64,000 nucleotides of DNA from an uncultured Alphaproteobacteria bacterium. Lineage in GTDB: Bacteria > Pseudomonadota > Alphaproteobacteria > SP197. Positions 17,834 to 26,658 of this stretch are shown here, piece after piece (positions within the stretch are counted from its first letter, which is position 1; each line of letters opens with the position of its first letter). The notes under the pieces are model-generated. The model saw only the letters and a list, made by a program, of their open reading frames with translations, made no database searches and was not told the origin of the DNA. Where the stretch lies: positions 1,431,403 through 1,495,402 of the forward strand of contig OY282363.1 in assembly GCA_958295695.1 (NCBI GenBank). Reading direction: 5' to 3'. A program made the translations under genes and the position numbers.

Positions 17834-19048
17834 TCAGCCCAGCTTCTTCCGCAAGCCCTCCTCGAGCCTGGCCAGGAACCGGTCGGTCGTGAGCCAGGGC
17901 TGGTCGGGGCCGACGAGGACGGCGAGATCCTTGGTCATGTCGCCGCCTTCGACGGTCTCGACGCAGACCTGCTCGAGCGCGGCGGCGAAGTCGGAGACGT
18001 CGGGCGTGCCGTCGAACTCGCCGCGGTGTTTCAGGCCGCGGGTCCAGGCGAAGATCGAGGCGATCGGGTTGGTCGAGGTCTCCCTGCCTTGCCGGTGCCG
18101 GCGGTAGTGCCGGGTCACGGTGCCGTGCGCGGCCTCGGCCTCCACCGCGTCTCCGTCGGGCGTCATCAGGACCGAGGTCATCAGCCCGAGCGAGCCGAAG
18201 CCCTGGGCGACCGTGTCGGACTGGACGTCTCCGTCGTAGTTCTTGCAGGCCCAGACGAAACCGCCCTCCCACTTGAGCGCGGCGGCGACCATGTCGTCGA
18301 TCAGGCGGTGCTCGTAGACGATACCCCTGGCGGCGAAACGCTGGGCGAATTCGTTGTCGAAGACCTCCTGGAAGAGGTCCTTGAAACGGCCGTCGTAGGC
18401 CTTGAGGATCGTGTTCTTGGTCGAGAGATAGACGGGCCAGCCGAGCTTGAGGCCGTAGTTCATGCAGGCGCGCGCGAACCCCCTGATCGAGTCGTCGAGG
18501 TTGTACATGGCGAGCGCCACGCCGCCGCCGGGGAAATCGAAGACCTCGCGGCCGATCGTCTCCCCGCCGTCCGATGGCTCGAAGGCGATCGTGAGCTTTC
18601 CGGCGCCGGGCACGACGAAATCGGTGGCGCGGTACTGGTCGCCGAAGGCGTGACGGCCGATGACGATGGGCCGCGTCCAGCCCGGCACCAGCCGCGGCAC
18701 GTTGGCGCAGACGATCGGCTGACGGAAGACGGTGCCGCCCAGGATGTTGCGGATCGTGCCGTTGGGCGAGCGCCACATCGTCTTCAGCCCGAACTCCTCC
18801 ACGCGCGCCTCGTCGGGCGTGATGGTGGCGCACTTGACGCCCACCCCGTGCTTCCCGATGGCGTGGGCGGCGTCGATCGTGATCCGGTCGTCGGTCTCGT
18901 CGCGCTTCTGGATCGAAAGGTCGAAGTAGCGCAGGTCGATGTCGAGATAGGGCAGGATCAGGCGATCCTTGATGAAGGCCCAGATGATCCGCGTCATCTC
19001 GTCGCCGTCGAGCTCGACCACCGGGTTCTTCACCGCGATCTTCGCCAT
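17834..19048 (-). CDS. icd: NADP-dependent isocitrate dehydrogenase
   Basis: TCA-cycle enzyme oxidising isocitrate to 2-oxoglutarate with NADP+. The 404-residue protein belongs to the homodimeric eukaryote-like type: [20 protein letters not shown] at the start, GGTVFRQPI substrate loop, the isocitrate-binding segment [13 protein letters not shown] and [19 protein letters not shown] near the metal site. The ATG at 19048 gives family length; the open frame continues upstream into unrelated sequence. It is monocistronic, convergent with alaS and about 80 bases from the LOG-family gene. Confidence 0.96.
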   Translation of the reverse strand: MAKIAVKNPVVELDGDEMTRIIWAFIKDRLILPYLDIDLRYFDLSIQKRDETDDRITIDAAHAIGKHGVGVKCATITPDEARVEEFGLKTMWRSPNGTIRNILGGTVFRQPIVCANVPRLVPGWTRPIVIGRHAFGDQYRATDFVVPGAGKLTIAFEPSDGGETIGREVFDFPGGGVALAMYNLDDSIRGFARACMNYGLKLGWPVYLSTKNTILKAYDGRFKDLFQEVFDNEFAQRFAARGIVYEHRLIDDMVAAALKWEGGFVWACKNYDGDVQSDTVAQGFGSLGLMTSVLMTPDGDAVEAEAAHGTVTRHYRRHRQGRETSTNPIASIFAWTRGLKHRGEFDGTPDVSDFAAALEQVCVETVEGGDMTKDLAVLVGPDQPWLTTDRFLARLEEGLRKKLG

Positions 19049-19128
19049 GTCGTGTCGCTCCGCGTCGGGGGAGGTCGGGATTGTCGCGCCGCAACGTAAT
19101 GGCCGGGCGGCGGGGCGCAAGGATTCGC

Positions 19129-19680
19129 TCAGCCGTCGAGACGCAGCACGCCGGCGGCCGCCTCGAGGTCCGCCACGACATGGTAGAGCCCGCGGACTCC
19201 GGCGCGCGCATACCCCTCCGCGATGACATGGTCGAGCAGGCTCGCGAACGGCCGCCAGTAACCTTTCAGGTCGACGATGACCATGGGCTTGGCGTGCTGG
19301 CCGAGCTGGGCCAGCGTGACGACGTCGAGAATCTCGTCGATCGTTCCCAACCCGCCCGGAAGCGCCACGAAGGCGTCGGAGCCTTCGATCATCAGGCGCT
19401 TGCGCTCGAACATGTCGGCGACCTCGACGAGGTCCGTCACGCCCGTGTGTTCGACCTCGGCGCGCCGGAGATGGTCCGGGATGATCCCGGTGACTGAGCC
19501 GCCGGCGGCCAGCGCCGCGTCGGCCGCCACGCCCATCAGGCCGACGTGACCGCCACCGTAGACAAGCCTGCACCCGGCCCTCGCCAACATCGCGCCCAGG
19601 TCGCGGGCCGCCGCGCGAAAATCCCGGTCGCGGCCCAAGCTGGAACCGCAGAAGACGCAGATGGAGGCGGGTCTGGACAT
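19129..19680 (-). CDS. LOG-family protein, probable cytokinin riboside monophosphate phosphoribohydrolase
   Basis: A 183-residue TIGR00730/LOG protein. The family cleaves ribose phosphate from nucleoside 5'-monophosphates and in some bacteria releases cytokinin bases. Visible are the N-terminal [20 protein letters not shown], the ERKRLMI segment and the catalytic signature [10 protein letters not shown]. The physiological substrate in bacteria like this is not known. The start is ATG at 19680, with no strong ribosome binding site. It is divergent from the LysM gene. Confidence 0.88.
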   Translation of the reverse strand: MSRPASICVFCGSSLGRDRDFRAAARDLGAMLARAGCRLVYGGGHVGLMGVAADAALAAGGSVTGIIPDHLRRAEVEHTGVTDLVEVADMFERKRLMIEGSDAFVALPGGLGTIDEILDVVTLAQLGQHAKPMVIVDLKGYWRPFASLLDHVIAEGYARAGVRGLYHVVADLEAAAGVLRLDG

Positions 19681-19952
19681 CGGAGGGCGAACCGTCGCGG
19701 CGTTGACGCCGGCGCGATGGCCGCTTCCGGCCCCGGGCGCGCCGGCCCGCGCCGGAGAGGCCGACGCGATGCGGCCGGGGTAGAGCAAACCGCGTCCGGC
19801 GTCCATGCGTTCCCCGTGGCGTCGCGGCGCGACGACGGGATCCGAACCGCCGTCGGCCCGTCGAACCCGCGATGACGACCTGTCCGCGGGACTCTCGCCC
19901 GCGGCCGCAATCGTGCTAGAACGCTTGGCAGGTTCGCACCGGGAATGAAGAC

Positions 19953-21266
19953 GTGAAGCAGGTCGTCGCGGCACTGGCCGTCTTTGCGGCCCTCCTCGTC
20001 CTCGTCGTCGTCTTGATGCGCGACGGCGACGACGAAGCCGCGACGGCTCCCAAGGACGCCGAGACCGTGGCGACGGTCGGCGAAGAAGGCGGTGGGGCGG
20101 ATGTCGCGGACGAACCGGACCGGGACGCTTCTGGCGATGACGGCATGGCCGGGGACGCCGCCGGCATGACGGTCGGCGAATCGGCCGGAACCGATGACGC
20201 GGACGACGCGGCGGTTCCGCCGGACTTCGACATCGTGAGGGTCGAGCCCAGCGGCGAGGCGGTGATGGCCGGCGTCGCCGAACCCGGAGCCGAGGTGTCG
20301 GTGATGACGCGGGACGGCGTCGTCGCGCAAACCGGCGCGGACGACCGCGGCGAGTGGGTCGTGGTCCTCGAGGAGCCCCTGGAGCCGGGCGACCACGAAA
20401 TCTGGCTCGAGGCCGGGAACGGGAACGGCGAAATCGTCGAATCGGCCGGGGCCGTCGTCATATCGATCCCCGAGGAAGGCGAGGACCTCGATGACGACAC
20501 GGTCGAAACGATCGCGGTCGATGGAGCCGGGAACGAAGAGGCGGCCGACCCTATGGAAACCGCCGAAGCGGGCGGCGATGCGCGGGACGAGACGGTGGGT
20601 TCGGCCGAGTCCGGGATGGCGGATTCGACTGGCGCCGGGGCGGCGGATTCAACCGGTTCCGAAGCCGCGACGGCGGGCGAGGCCGTCGAGCCGGAGTCCG
20701 AACCGGCGGAGGACGCCGGGGCGATCGCGGTCGTCGTTCCGCGCGACGGCGGGAACGGCGTGGTGGTGATGCAGGCGCCCGGCGACGGCGTGGGGATTTC
20801 GGGCGGCGGCGACCTGACCCTGGAAAGCCTGAGCTACGACGAGGACGGCAACGTCTCCCTTTCGGGCCGGGCGGCGCCGGGCGGCGCCGTGATCCCCTAC
20901 ATCGACGGCGCGCTTTCCGGCGAAGCGGTCGCCGACGCGGAGGGACGCTGGAGGCTCACGCTCGAAAGCCCCCTGGAGGCGGGCCAGTACGACCTGCGCA
21001 TCGACCAGATCGACGAAACCGGCGCTGTCGTCGCCAGGCTCGAAACGCCGTTCCAGCGCGCCGCCCTCACCATGCCCACGGTGGATGAACCGCTGGTCGT
21101 GATCCAGCCGGGAAACAACCTCTGGGTCATCGCCCGCCGCGTCTACGGCAGGGGCGTGCTCTACACGCAGATCTTCGAGGCCAACCGCGGCCAGATCGCC
21201 GACCCCGACCTGATCTATCCCGGCCAGATCTTCGTCGTCCCCGGGGCCGGCCCCCCGGAAGGCTGA
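19953..21266 (+). CDS. Membrane-anchored LysM protein with two Ig-like domains
   Basis: A 437-residue envelope protein. An N-terminal hydrophobic segment (residues 4-22) is followed by a very acidic linker, an Ig-like domain (about 91-156, SGEAVMAGVAEPGAEVSV), a second acidic low-complexity linker (about 172-257), a second copy of the same Ig-like fold (about 288-369, NVSLSGRAAPGGAVIPYIDG) and a C-terminal LysM domain (382-432, PGNNLWVIARRVYG to LIYPGQIFVVP). LysM binds peptidoglycan, so it probably tethers membrane and wall; the role is otherwise unknown. The start is GTG at 19953. It is divergent from the LOG gene. Confidence 0.85.
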   Translation: MKQVVAALAVFAALLVLVVVLMRDGDDEAATAPKDAETVATVGEEGGGADVADEPDRDASGDDGMAGDAAGMTVGESAGTDDADDAAVPPDFDIVRVEPSGEAVMAGVAEPGAEVSVMTRDGVVAQTGADDRGEWVVVLEEPLEPGDHEIWLEAGNGNGEIVESAGAVVISIPEEGEDLDDDTVETIAVDGAGNEEAADPMETAEAGGDARDETVGSAESGMADSTGAGAADSTGSEAATAGEAVEPESEPAEDAGAIAVVVPRDGGNGVVVMQAPGDGVGISGGGDLTLESLSYDEDGNVSLSGRAAPGGAVIPYIDGALSGEAVADAEGRWRLTLESPLEAGQYDLRIDQIDETGAVVARLETPFQRAALTMPTVDEPLVVIQPGNNLWVIARRVYGRGVLYTQIFEANRGQIADPDLIYPGQIFVVPGAGPPEG

Positions 21267-21288
21267 TCGCCATCGGCCGGACGGCGCG

Positions 21289-21435
21289 ATGACGGAGATT
21301 CCGGTCTACGATCCCCCGGGTCCGGTGAGCGAGGCCTTCGCGTCCCACTACGTCCGGCGCCTCGTGCAGCGCGCCATCGACCAGGCGTTCAAGCTGTCGC
21401 CGCCCCCCGCCGCCTCCGGCGATCGGCCGAACTAG
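21289..21435 (+). CDS. Short hypothetical protein, 48 residues
   Basis: An ATG at 21289, 22 bases after the LysM gene, opens a 48-codon frame ending at a TAG. The predicted peptide (MTEIPVYDPPGPVSEAFASH, then an amphipathic helix rich in Arg and Gln) has normal codon usage for this genome, with G or C at nearly every third position. There is no strong ribosome binding site. It may be a real gene co-transcribed with the LysM gene, or chance. Confidence 0.4.
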   Translation: MTEIPVYDPPGPVSEAFASHYVRRLVQRAIDQAFKLSPPPAASGDRPN

Positions 21436-21459
21436 AGCCTCATCCTGTCGGATCGGGGC

Positions 21460-21487
21460 CGGTCCCCTTCGGCGGGCTCGGGGACCG
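21460..21487. repeat. Hairpin copy of dispersed repeat family B
   Basis: Perfect 8-base arms CGGTCCCC and GGGGACCG around TTCGGCGGGCTC, the family B core. It lies between the LysM/48-codon genes and the 3' end of the converging binding-protein gene and may act as a transcription stop. Confidence 0.5.
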
Positions 21488-21531
21488 CCGCCTCTTCCGG
21501 TCCAAGTCCGGGTTCCACGGGTTCCGGACAC

Positions 21532-21551
21532 CGAACCGGCGCGCCGGTTCG
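21532..21551. terminator. Perfect 20-base palindrome, possible terminator
   Basis: Arms CGAACCGGCG and CGCCGGTTCG with no loop, 7 bases past the stop codon of the minus-strand binding protein. There is no T tract, so an intrinsic terminator role is only suggested by its place between converging genes. Confidence 0.4.
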
Positions 21552-21558
21552 ACATTAC

Positions 21559-22701
21559 CTACATGCCGGCCAGCACTTCGTCGTGCAGGTTGACCAGCTT
21601 GCGCTGGATATCGGGCGGCACGGTCTGGAACCACAGGCTGCCCGTGAGAATCGCTTCCGGATCCTCGAGACCGAGCGTCTCGATGACCGCGGGGTCGGCC
21701 ATGCCGTAGGACTTCCTGTTCGAGGCGCCGTAGGCGTACTGCTCGATCATGTACACGCCGACCTCGGGCGCCAGCGTCGCATCGAGATAGTCGTAGCGCT
21801 GCTCCTCGGTGCCGACGTGACGGTTGAGCAGGACATGACCGTCGACCCAGGTCAGCAGCCCCTCCCTGGGCACCATGTATTCGACCGGGACGCCTTCCGA
21901 TTTCAGGGTGGCGTAGGCCGAGTTCCAAGCATACATCGCGACGATCTCGCCGGTCGCCATGGCGGACTGGGCGTCGACCTCGCTCGACCAGTAGAAGCGG
22001 TTCAGCTCGCGCTGTTCCTGGAGGAGCTTGCGGACCTCGGCGATCTCCTCGTCGGTCATCGCGAACGGGTCCTCGACGCCCGCGATCAGTCCCGCCGGGA
22101 TGGTCGTGCCGGCCCAATTGTCGCGCATCGCCACCCTGTTCGCGTATTTGGGATCCCACAGGATCTTCCAGGTGTGGTTTTCCCGGCCGGCGTATTCGGG
22201 CGCCATGTCGGTGCGGAAGACGATCGACGAGTTGCCCCACGACCAGGGCGTGTAATAGTGGTTGCCGTCGTCGTCGACGGTGCCGCGGATGTTCTGGAGC
22301 TGCTCGAACATGTCGGGCCAGTGCGAGAGCCGGCCGACGTCGATCGGCTCGATCAGCCCGGCGTGGATCCAGCGGATCACGGTGCTGCCGCTGGGGCAGA
22401 CGATATCGGCGTCGAAACCGGCGCGGACCTTCTCCAGCGCCTCGTCGTTGTCGGCGTAGAACGACGAGTCGGGCTCGCGCCCGTACTTCTCCGTGAAGGC
22501 CGGGTGCAGTTCGGGCAGCTCGTAGCCGTTCCATGTGAAGAGATAGAGCCAGCCGTCCTCCGCGCGGACGGGAGTCCGCAGCAGCGGCATGGTCACCGTC
22601 GCCACGCCCGCCCCCGCCAGCGTGCGGGCGACGTCGCGGCGGGTCAGCGCCTTGTGCGCAAGGGCGTCCTTGAATTCGTCAACCGGCATGACCTTGGACA
22701 C
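21559..22701 (-). CDS. PotD-type ABC transporter substrate-binding protein, Tat-exported
   Basis: A 380-residue periplasmic binding protein of the spermidine/putrescine (PotD, SBP_bac_8-like) family. The leader has a twin-arginine motif (LTRRDVA, Arg21-Arg22), a hydrophobic stretch and a likely cleavage after VRA at about residue 47. The mature part has LYLFTWNGYELPELHPAFTEKYG at the start, typical of the family, and a CPSGSTVIRWIHAGLIEPID ligand-cleft segment. Polyamine or a similar cation is the likely ligand. No permease or ATPase gene adjoins it, so it is an orphan. It is divergent from the PhyH gene. Confidence 0.85.
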   Translation of the reverse strand: MSKVMPVDEFKDALAHKALTRRDVARTLAGAGVATVTMPLLRTPVRAEDGWLYLFTWNGYELPELHPAFTEKYGREPDSSFYADNDEALEKVRAGFDADIVCPSGSTVIRWIHAGLIEPIDVGRLSHWPDMFEQLQNIRGTVDDDGNHYYTPWSWGNSSIVFRTDMAPEYAGRENHTWKILWDPKYANRVAMRDNWAGTTIPAGLIAGVEDPFAMTDEEIAEVRKLLQEQRELNRFYWSSEVDAQSAMATGEIVAMYAWNSAYATLKSEGVPVEYMVPREGLLTWVDGHVLLNRHVGTEEQRYDYLDATLAPEVGVYMIEQYAYGASNRKSYGMADPAVIETLGLEDPEAILTGSLWFQTVPPDIQRKLVNLHDEVLAGM

Positions 22702-22884
22702 GGCGCAACCTCCCAGCTGTTATGCGACCGGACAGGCAGTCTGCACGCGCCGCCGCCGCGCGGCAACCGCGATCGCGGCCGGCTGCGCGAATGTGACGAG
22801 GCCGGAAGGGCCGCGCGCCGCAAGTTGCCCGTTCGGCGCGAATGCGCGAGACTCGGCGCCGGTGCGAAACGGGGGAGCGGAGAC

Positions 22885-23706
22885 ATGTCAGCCGCGCTGG
22901 AACGGGTCGATGTCTCGACCGACGCCGAAGAGCTCGCCGCGATCCTGGAGCGCGATGGCGCGGCGATCGTGCGCCATGCGTTGACCGAGGAGCAGCTCAC
23001 GCGGATCAACGCGGAGGTCGACGGCGTCATCGGCGCGACCGCGCCCGGTCTTCGGCATCCCACCAGCGACTTTTTCGTCGAGTTCTACGGCGGCCGGACG
23101 ATCCGGCTGGACGGGCTGCCCGGAAAGTCGAAGACCTTCTGGGAGATCATGGAAGACTCCTTCATGACGCGGGTGGCCGACATCCTCCTTCTGCCCAACT
23201 GCGAGGATTACCTGCTCAACACGGGCCAGCTCATCCAGATCGGTCCGGGGGAGACCGCGCAGTTCCTCCACCGCGACGAGGACGCATGGTCCTATTTCAA
23301 GCCGCCGAAGCCGCTGCTCGAGGTCGAGGCGATGTTCGCGCTGACCGATTTCACGATCGAGAACGGCTGCACCCAGGTCGTGCCGGGAAGCCACCTGTGG
23401 GAGCCGGAACGCGAAGCCCGGCCCCACGAAATCCAGCGCGCCGAGATGCCGGCCGGTTCGGCCCTGCTCTATCTCGGCGCCACGGTTCACGGCGGCGGCG
23501 CCAACACGACGACCGACCAGTGGCGCCGCGGCATGTTTTTCGGCTTTGTCGTGGGCTGGCTCAGGACGGAAGAGGCCTGCCTCCTCACCGTGCCGATGGA
23601 CCGAGTCAGGGAGATGCCGACCCGCGTGCAGGAACTGCTCGGCTACAAGGCCCACGAGGGCATCGGCGTGGTCGATGTCGGCAGCCCGATGACGCTCCTG
23701 AAGTAG
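22885..23706 (+). CDS. Phytanoyl-CoA dioxygenase (PhyH) family oxygenase
   Basis: A 273-residue non-haem Fe(II)/2-oxoglutarate oxygenase. The iron triad is visible as His129-x-Asp131 (QFLHRDEDAW) and His202 (ATVHGGGANTT), with the family block IENGCTQVVPGSHLW between them. PhyH proteins hydroxylate very different small molecules, from lipids to ectoine and secondary metabolites, so the substrate cannot be given. The ATG at 22885 follows a purine-rich GGGGGAGCGGAGAC. It is monocistronic, between the divergent PotD-type gene and the tRNA-Thr gene. Confidence 0.85.
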   Translation: MSAALERVDVSTDAEELAAILERDGAAIVRHALTEEQLTRINAEVDGVIGATAPGLRHPTSDFFVEFYGGRTIRLDGLPGKSKTFWEIMEDSFMTRVADILLLPNCEDYLLNTGQLIQIGPGETAQFLHRDEDAWSYFKPPKPLLEVEAMFALTDFTIENGCTQVVPGSHLWEPEREARPHEIQRAEMPAGSALLYLGATVHGGGANTTTDQWRRGMFFGFVVGWLRTEEACLLTVPMDRVREMPTRVQELLGYKAHEGIGVVDVGSPMTLLK

Positions 23707-23736
23707 GGGCGGACGGGCCGCGGCCCGAAAGTCCGG

Positions 23737-23809
23737 CGCCGGGTGCGGGACTCGAACTCGCGACCTACCGCTTACAAGGCGGTTGCTCTACCGACTGAGC
23801 TAACCCGGC
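23737..23809 (-). tRNA. tRNA-Thr (UGU)
   Basis: On the minus strand a full cloverleaf can be drawn: acceptor GCCGGGT/ACCCGGC, D arm GCTC/GAGC, anticodon stem ACCGC/GCGGT with loop CTTGTAA (anticodon TGT), and T arm GCGAG-TTCGAGT-CCCGC. The T stem has one A-C mismatch. CCA is not encoded. In E. coli a threonine tRNA also neighbours the Tyr-Gly-tufB block, there on the same strand. Confidence 0.93.
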
Positions 23810-23856
23810 ACGGGGCGGCCGGGGTAACACAAAGCGGCCCGGCCGCAAACAACGGC

Positions 23857-24642
23857 TCAGCCCGCCAGCGCGCGCCGCGCTTCGTAGAGCGCGATCGCGG
23901 CGGCGTTGGAAACGTTGAGATCCAGGCCGGGGCGCGCCGAAGGGATGGCGAGCCTGACGTCGCAGGCTTCGCGGGTGAGACGGCGAAGCCCGGTTCCCTC
24001 CGAGCCCAGAACCAGCGCGAGCGGCGCGTGCAGGGGGAAACATCCCAGAACGCGATCGGAGTCGCCGTCCAGGCCCGCGATCCAGTAGCCGCGGTCCTTG
24101 AGCCGGTCGAGCGCGCGCGCCAGGTTGGCGACGCGGACCAGCGAAACCCATTCGAGCGCGCCGGACGCGGCCTTCGCGAGGGCTCCCGTCGCCTGCGGCG
24201 AATGGCGGTCCTGGAGGATGACGGCGCCGGCGCCGAAGGCGGCGCACGATCTCAGGATCGCCCCCGTGTTGTGTGGGTCCGTAATCCGGTCGAGCACGAC
24301 CACGAGATCGGCGCGGTCGCCGAGCTCGTCCATGGCGCGCTCCGGCAGGGGCATGGCCTCGACCGCCACGCCCTGATGCACGGCGCCGCGCTCCAGGAGG
24401 CGATCGAGCGTCGCGCGGTCGGCCAGTTCGCGGACGGGCGCGTCGGCCCGCCGCCCGACGAGGAGCCGAAGGCCGCTTGCCGCCTTCTCGGTCGCGACGA
24501 GCCTCAGGATCCGGCGTTCCGGGTTGCCGAGCGCCGCCTCGACGGCGTGGCGGCCGTAGATCCAGACGGCGCCGCTCCTCGGGGACCGTCGCGGCGGCGC
24601 GGAGCCGCGCGCTTTCGGGCGCTTGTCGTGCTTGCGGACCAT
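23857..24642 (-). CDS. rlmB: 23S rRNA 2'-O-methyltransferase RlmB (SpoU/TrmH family)
   Basis: Methylates the ribose of G2251 (E. coli numbering) in the peptidyl-transferase centre. The 261-residue SPOUT protein has a short basic leader, an N-terminal substrate-binding domain (WIYGRHAVEAAL) and the knotted domain with motif 1 DPHNTGAILRSCAAFGA, motif 2 LVLGSEGTGLRRLT and motif 3 LNVSNAAAIALYEARR. The start is ATG at 24642. It is divergent from the tRNA-Tyr/tuf operon, a placement common in alphaproteobacteria. Confidence 0.92.
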   Translation of the reverse strand: MVRKHDKRPKARGSAPPRRSPRSGAVWIYGRHAVEAALGNPERRILRLVATEKAASGLRLLVGRRADAPVRELADRATLDRLLERGAVHQGVAVEAMPLPERAMDELGDRADLVVVLDRITDPHNTGAILRSCAAFGAGAVILQDRHSPQATGALAKAASGALEWVSLVRVANLARALDRLKDRGYWIAGLDGDSDRVLGCFPLHAPLALVLGSEGTGLRRLTREACDVRLAIPSARPGLDLNVSNAAAIALYEARRALAG

Positions 24643-24736
24643 GCGGCGTTGCTATATAGAGCGGCTCCACAACTGAAAACCCCGGCGTGGCTGCGATGAC
24701 GACACGGAGCGCGATGCTTTCTTGCGCTCGTTCGCG

Positions 24737-24766
24737 TTGACAACCGCGGGGGCTTTCCTTTAGTTT
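24737..24766 (+). promoter_or_regulatory. Promoter of the tRNA-Tyr/tRNA-Gly/tuf/tRNA-Trp operon
   Basis: A consensus -35 box TTGACA (24737-24742) is followed after 17-18 bases by TTAGTT/TAGTTT (24760-24766). It lies about 40 bases before tRNA-Tyr in the gap that separates this operon from divergent rlmB, so it is the best candidate for driving the tRNAs and tuf. Confidence 0.6.
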
Positions 24767-24806
24767 GCGGACCCTTTTTGGCGAGGTGTGTCACAGCGAG
24801 AATTCC

Positions 24807-24891
24807 GGAGGGATGCCTGAGCGGTTAAAAGGGGCGGGCTGTAAACCCGTTGGCTATGCCTACGGTGGTTCGAATCCACCTCCCTCCACCA
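24807..24891 (+). tRNA. tRNA-Tyr (GUA)
   Basis: An 85-base type II tRNA with acceptor GGAGGGA/TCCCTCC, anticodon stem and loop GGGCT-GTA-AACCC region, a long variable arm (GTTGGCTATGCCTAC) and T loop TTCGAAT. CCA is encoded (24889-24891). It is the first gene of the tuf operon. Confidence 0.96.
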
Positions 24892-24942
24892 CCGTTCGCA
24901 CGTGACCGGGAGACCGGCCGCGGAAGGGCGGTCCGGGACGGT

Positions 24943-25013
24943 GCGGGTGTAGCTCAATGGCAGAGCCCCAGCCTTCCAAGCTGGTTATGCGGGTTCGATT
25001 CCCGCCACCCGCT
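24943..25013 (+). tRNA. tRNA-Gly (UCC)
   Basis: Acceptor GCGGGTG/CACCCGC, anticodon arm CCAGC-CTTCCAA-GCTGG (anticodon TCC) and T arm GCGGG-TTCGATT-CCCGC. CCA is not encoded. It lies 51 bases after tRNA-Tyr and 89 bases before tuf, as in the E. coli tufB operon. Confidence 0.96.
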
Positions 25014-25102
25014 CCGGGAACGCGACAGGCCGGACAGGAAGACGACGTACACAACGAACACGCCCGCCGCCGGGCGAATCGCGGAGCAGGAGACAGCGTA
25101 GA

Positions 25103-26293
25103 ATGCCGAAGGAGAGGTTTGAGCGTACGAAGCCGCACGCGAACATTGGGACGATCGGTCATGTCGATCACGGCAAGACGACGTTGACGGCGGCGATCAC
25201 GCGGGTTTTGTCTCGCGGTGGCGGCGCGACGTTCACGGGCTACGACGAGATCGACAAGGCTCCGGAGGAGAAGGAGCGGGGCATCACGATCAACACGGCT
25301 CATGTGGAGTATGAGACGTCGTCTCGCCACTACGCCCATGTGGACTGTCCGGGCCATGCGGACTACGTGAAGAACATGATCACGGGCGCGGCCCAGATGG
25401 ACGGGGCGATACTCGTGGTGTCGGCGGCGGACGGTCCGATGCCCCAGACGCGGGAGCACATTCTTCTGGCTCGTCAGGTGGGCGTTCCCGCGATCGTTGT
25501 GTATCTGAACAAGGTGGACCAGGTTGACGACGAGGAGCTTCTGGAGCTTGTGGAGTTGGAGGTTCGCGAGCTTCTGTCGTTGTATGACTTTCCGGGCGAC
25601 GACGTTCCGGTGATCCGGGGTTCGGCTCTCGCGGCGATGGAGGACGGGGAGGCGTCCGTGGGTTCGGAGACGGTTCTGGAGTTGATGCGTTCGGTGGACG
25701 CCTACATCCCGACGCCGGAGCGTGCGGTGGACCGTCCGTTCCTGATGCCGATCGAGGACGTGTTCTCGATCTCGGGCCGGGGGACGGTTGTGACGGGTCG
25801 GGTGGAGCGGGGCGTTGTGAAGGTCGGCGACGAGATCGAGATCGTGGGCTTGCGCGAGACGTCGAAGACGGTGTGCACGGGGGTGGAGATGTTCCGCAAG
25901 CTCTTGGACACGGGCGAGGCGGGGGACAACATCGGGGTCCTGCTTCGGGGGACGAAGCGTGACGGTGTGGAGCGGGGCCAGGTTCTGGCGCGTCCGGGGA
26001 CGATCACGCCGCACACGCGGTTCAAGGCGGAGACCTACGTTCTGACGAAGGACGAGGGGGGCCGCCACACGCCGTTCTTCACGAACTACCGCCCGCAGTT
26101 CTATTTCCGCACGACGGACGTGACGGGCCATGTGCTTCTCCCGGAAGGGGTCGAGATGGTGATGCCGGGGGACAACGTGACGATGGACGTGGAACTGATC
26201 GCGCCGATCGCAATGGACGAGGGCCTGCGCTTCGCCATCCGAGAGGGCGGACGAACCGTCGGAGCCGGCGTCGTCGCACAAATCGTCGAGTAG
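25103..26293 (+). CDS. tuf: Elongation factor Tu
   Basis: GTPase that brings aminoacyl-tRNA to the ribosome. The 396-residue protein has G1 GHVDHGKT (19-26), the [13 protein letters not shown] switch [14 protein letters not shown] and NKVD motifs and the two C-terminal barrels. The ATG at 25103 is preceded by GGAGACAGCG. Codon choice is unlike the rest of the window: GTT, CTT, GGG, TCT and TTG are frequent for most of the gene, while the last 30 or so codons return to GTC/ATC with some A-ending codons. This is probably the tufB copy; a second tuf would be expected elsewhere. Confidence 0.98.
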   Translation: MPKERFERTKPHANIGTIGHVDHGKTTLTAAITRVLSRGGGATFTGYDEIDKAPEEKERGITINTAHVEYETSSRHYAHVDCPGHADYVKNMITGAAQMDGAILVVSAADGPMPQTREHILLARQVGVPAIVVYLNKVDQVDDEELLELVELEVRELLSLYDFPGDDVPVIRGSALAAMEDGEASVGSETVLELMRSVDAYIPTPERAVDRPFLMPIEDVFSISGRGTVVTGRVERGVVKVGDEIEIVGLRETSKTVCTGVEMFRKLLDTGEAGDNIGVLLRGTKRDGVERGQVLARPGTITPHTRFKAETYVLTKDEGGRHTPFFTNYRPQFYFRTTDVTGHVLLPEGVEMVMPGDNVTMDVELIAPIAMDEGLRFAIREGGRTVGAGVVAQIVE

Positions 26294-26308
26294 GGACGAG
26301 GTCGACCT

Positions 26309-26384
26309 AGGAGTGTAGCTCAACTGGTAGAGCACCGGTCTCCAAAACCGGGGGTTGCGGGTTCGAGTCCTGCCACTCCTGCCA
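26309..26384 (+). tRNA. tRNA-Trp (CCA)
   Basis: Acceptor AGGAGTG/CACTCCT, D arm GCTC/GAGC, anticodon loop CTCCAAA (anticodon CCA), T arm GCGGG-TTCGAGT-CCTGC. CCA is encoded at 26382-26384. The place between tuf and secE is conserved in proteobacteria. Confidence 0.97.
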
Positions 26385-26451
26385 GCTAGATCGAAGCCCC
26401 GGCGGGACATGGGGTCCCGCCGGTCCGAGCGGAAGAAACATCGAGGCCGCC

Positions 26452-26652
26452 ATGGCGAAGGTATCGCCCGCTGAATATGTCCGGCAGGTCCGGCTCGAGG
26501 CGATCAAGAAGGTGACCTGGCCGACGCCGAAGGAGGCCGGGGTCACCACGCTGACGGTCTTCGCGATGATCGTGCTGGTGGCGTTGTTCTTCTTTCTGAT
26601 CGACCAGATCTTCGCCGAGGTCATTCAACTGATTCTGGGCTTGGGCGGGTGA
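26452..26652 (+). CDS. secE: Preprotein translocase subunit SecE
   Basis: Small essential clamp subunit of the SecYEG channel. The 66-residue protein is the short one-helix form: the cytoplasmic amphipathic motif [20 protein letters not shown] is followed by a single membrane helix (about 31-52). It precedes nusG by 6 bases, as is usual. Confidence 0.96.
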   Translation: MAKVSPAEYVRQVRLEAIKKVTWPTPKEAGVTTLTVFAMIVLVALFFFLIDQIFAEVIQLILGLGG

Positions 26653-26658
26653 GCGCGG

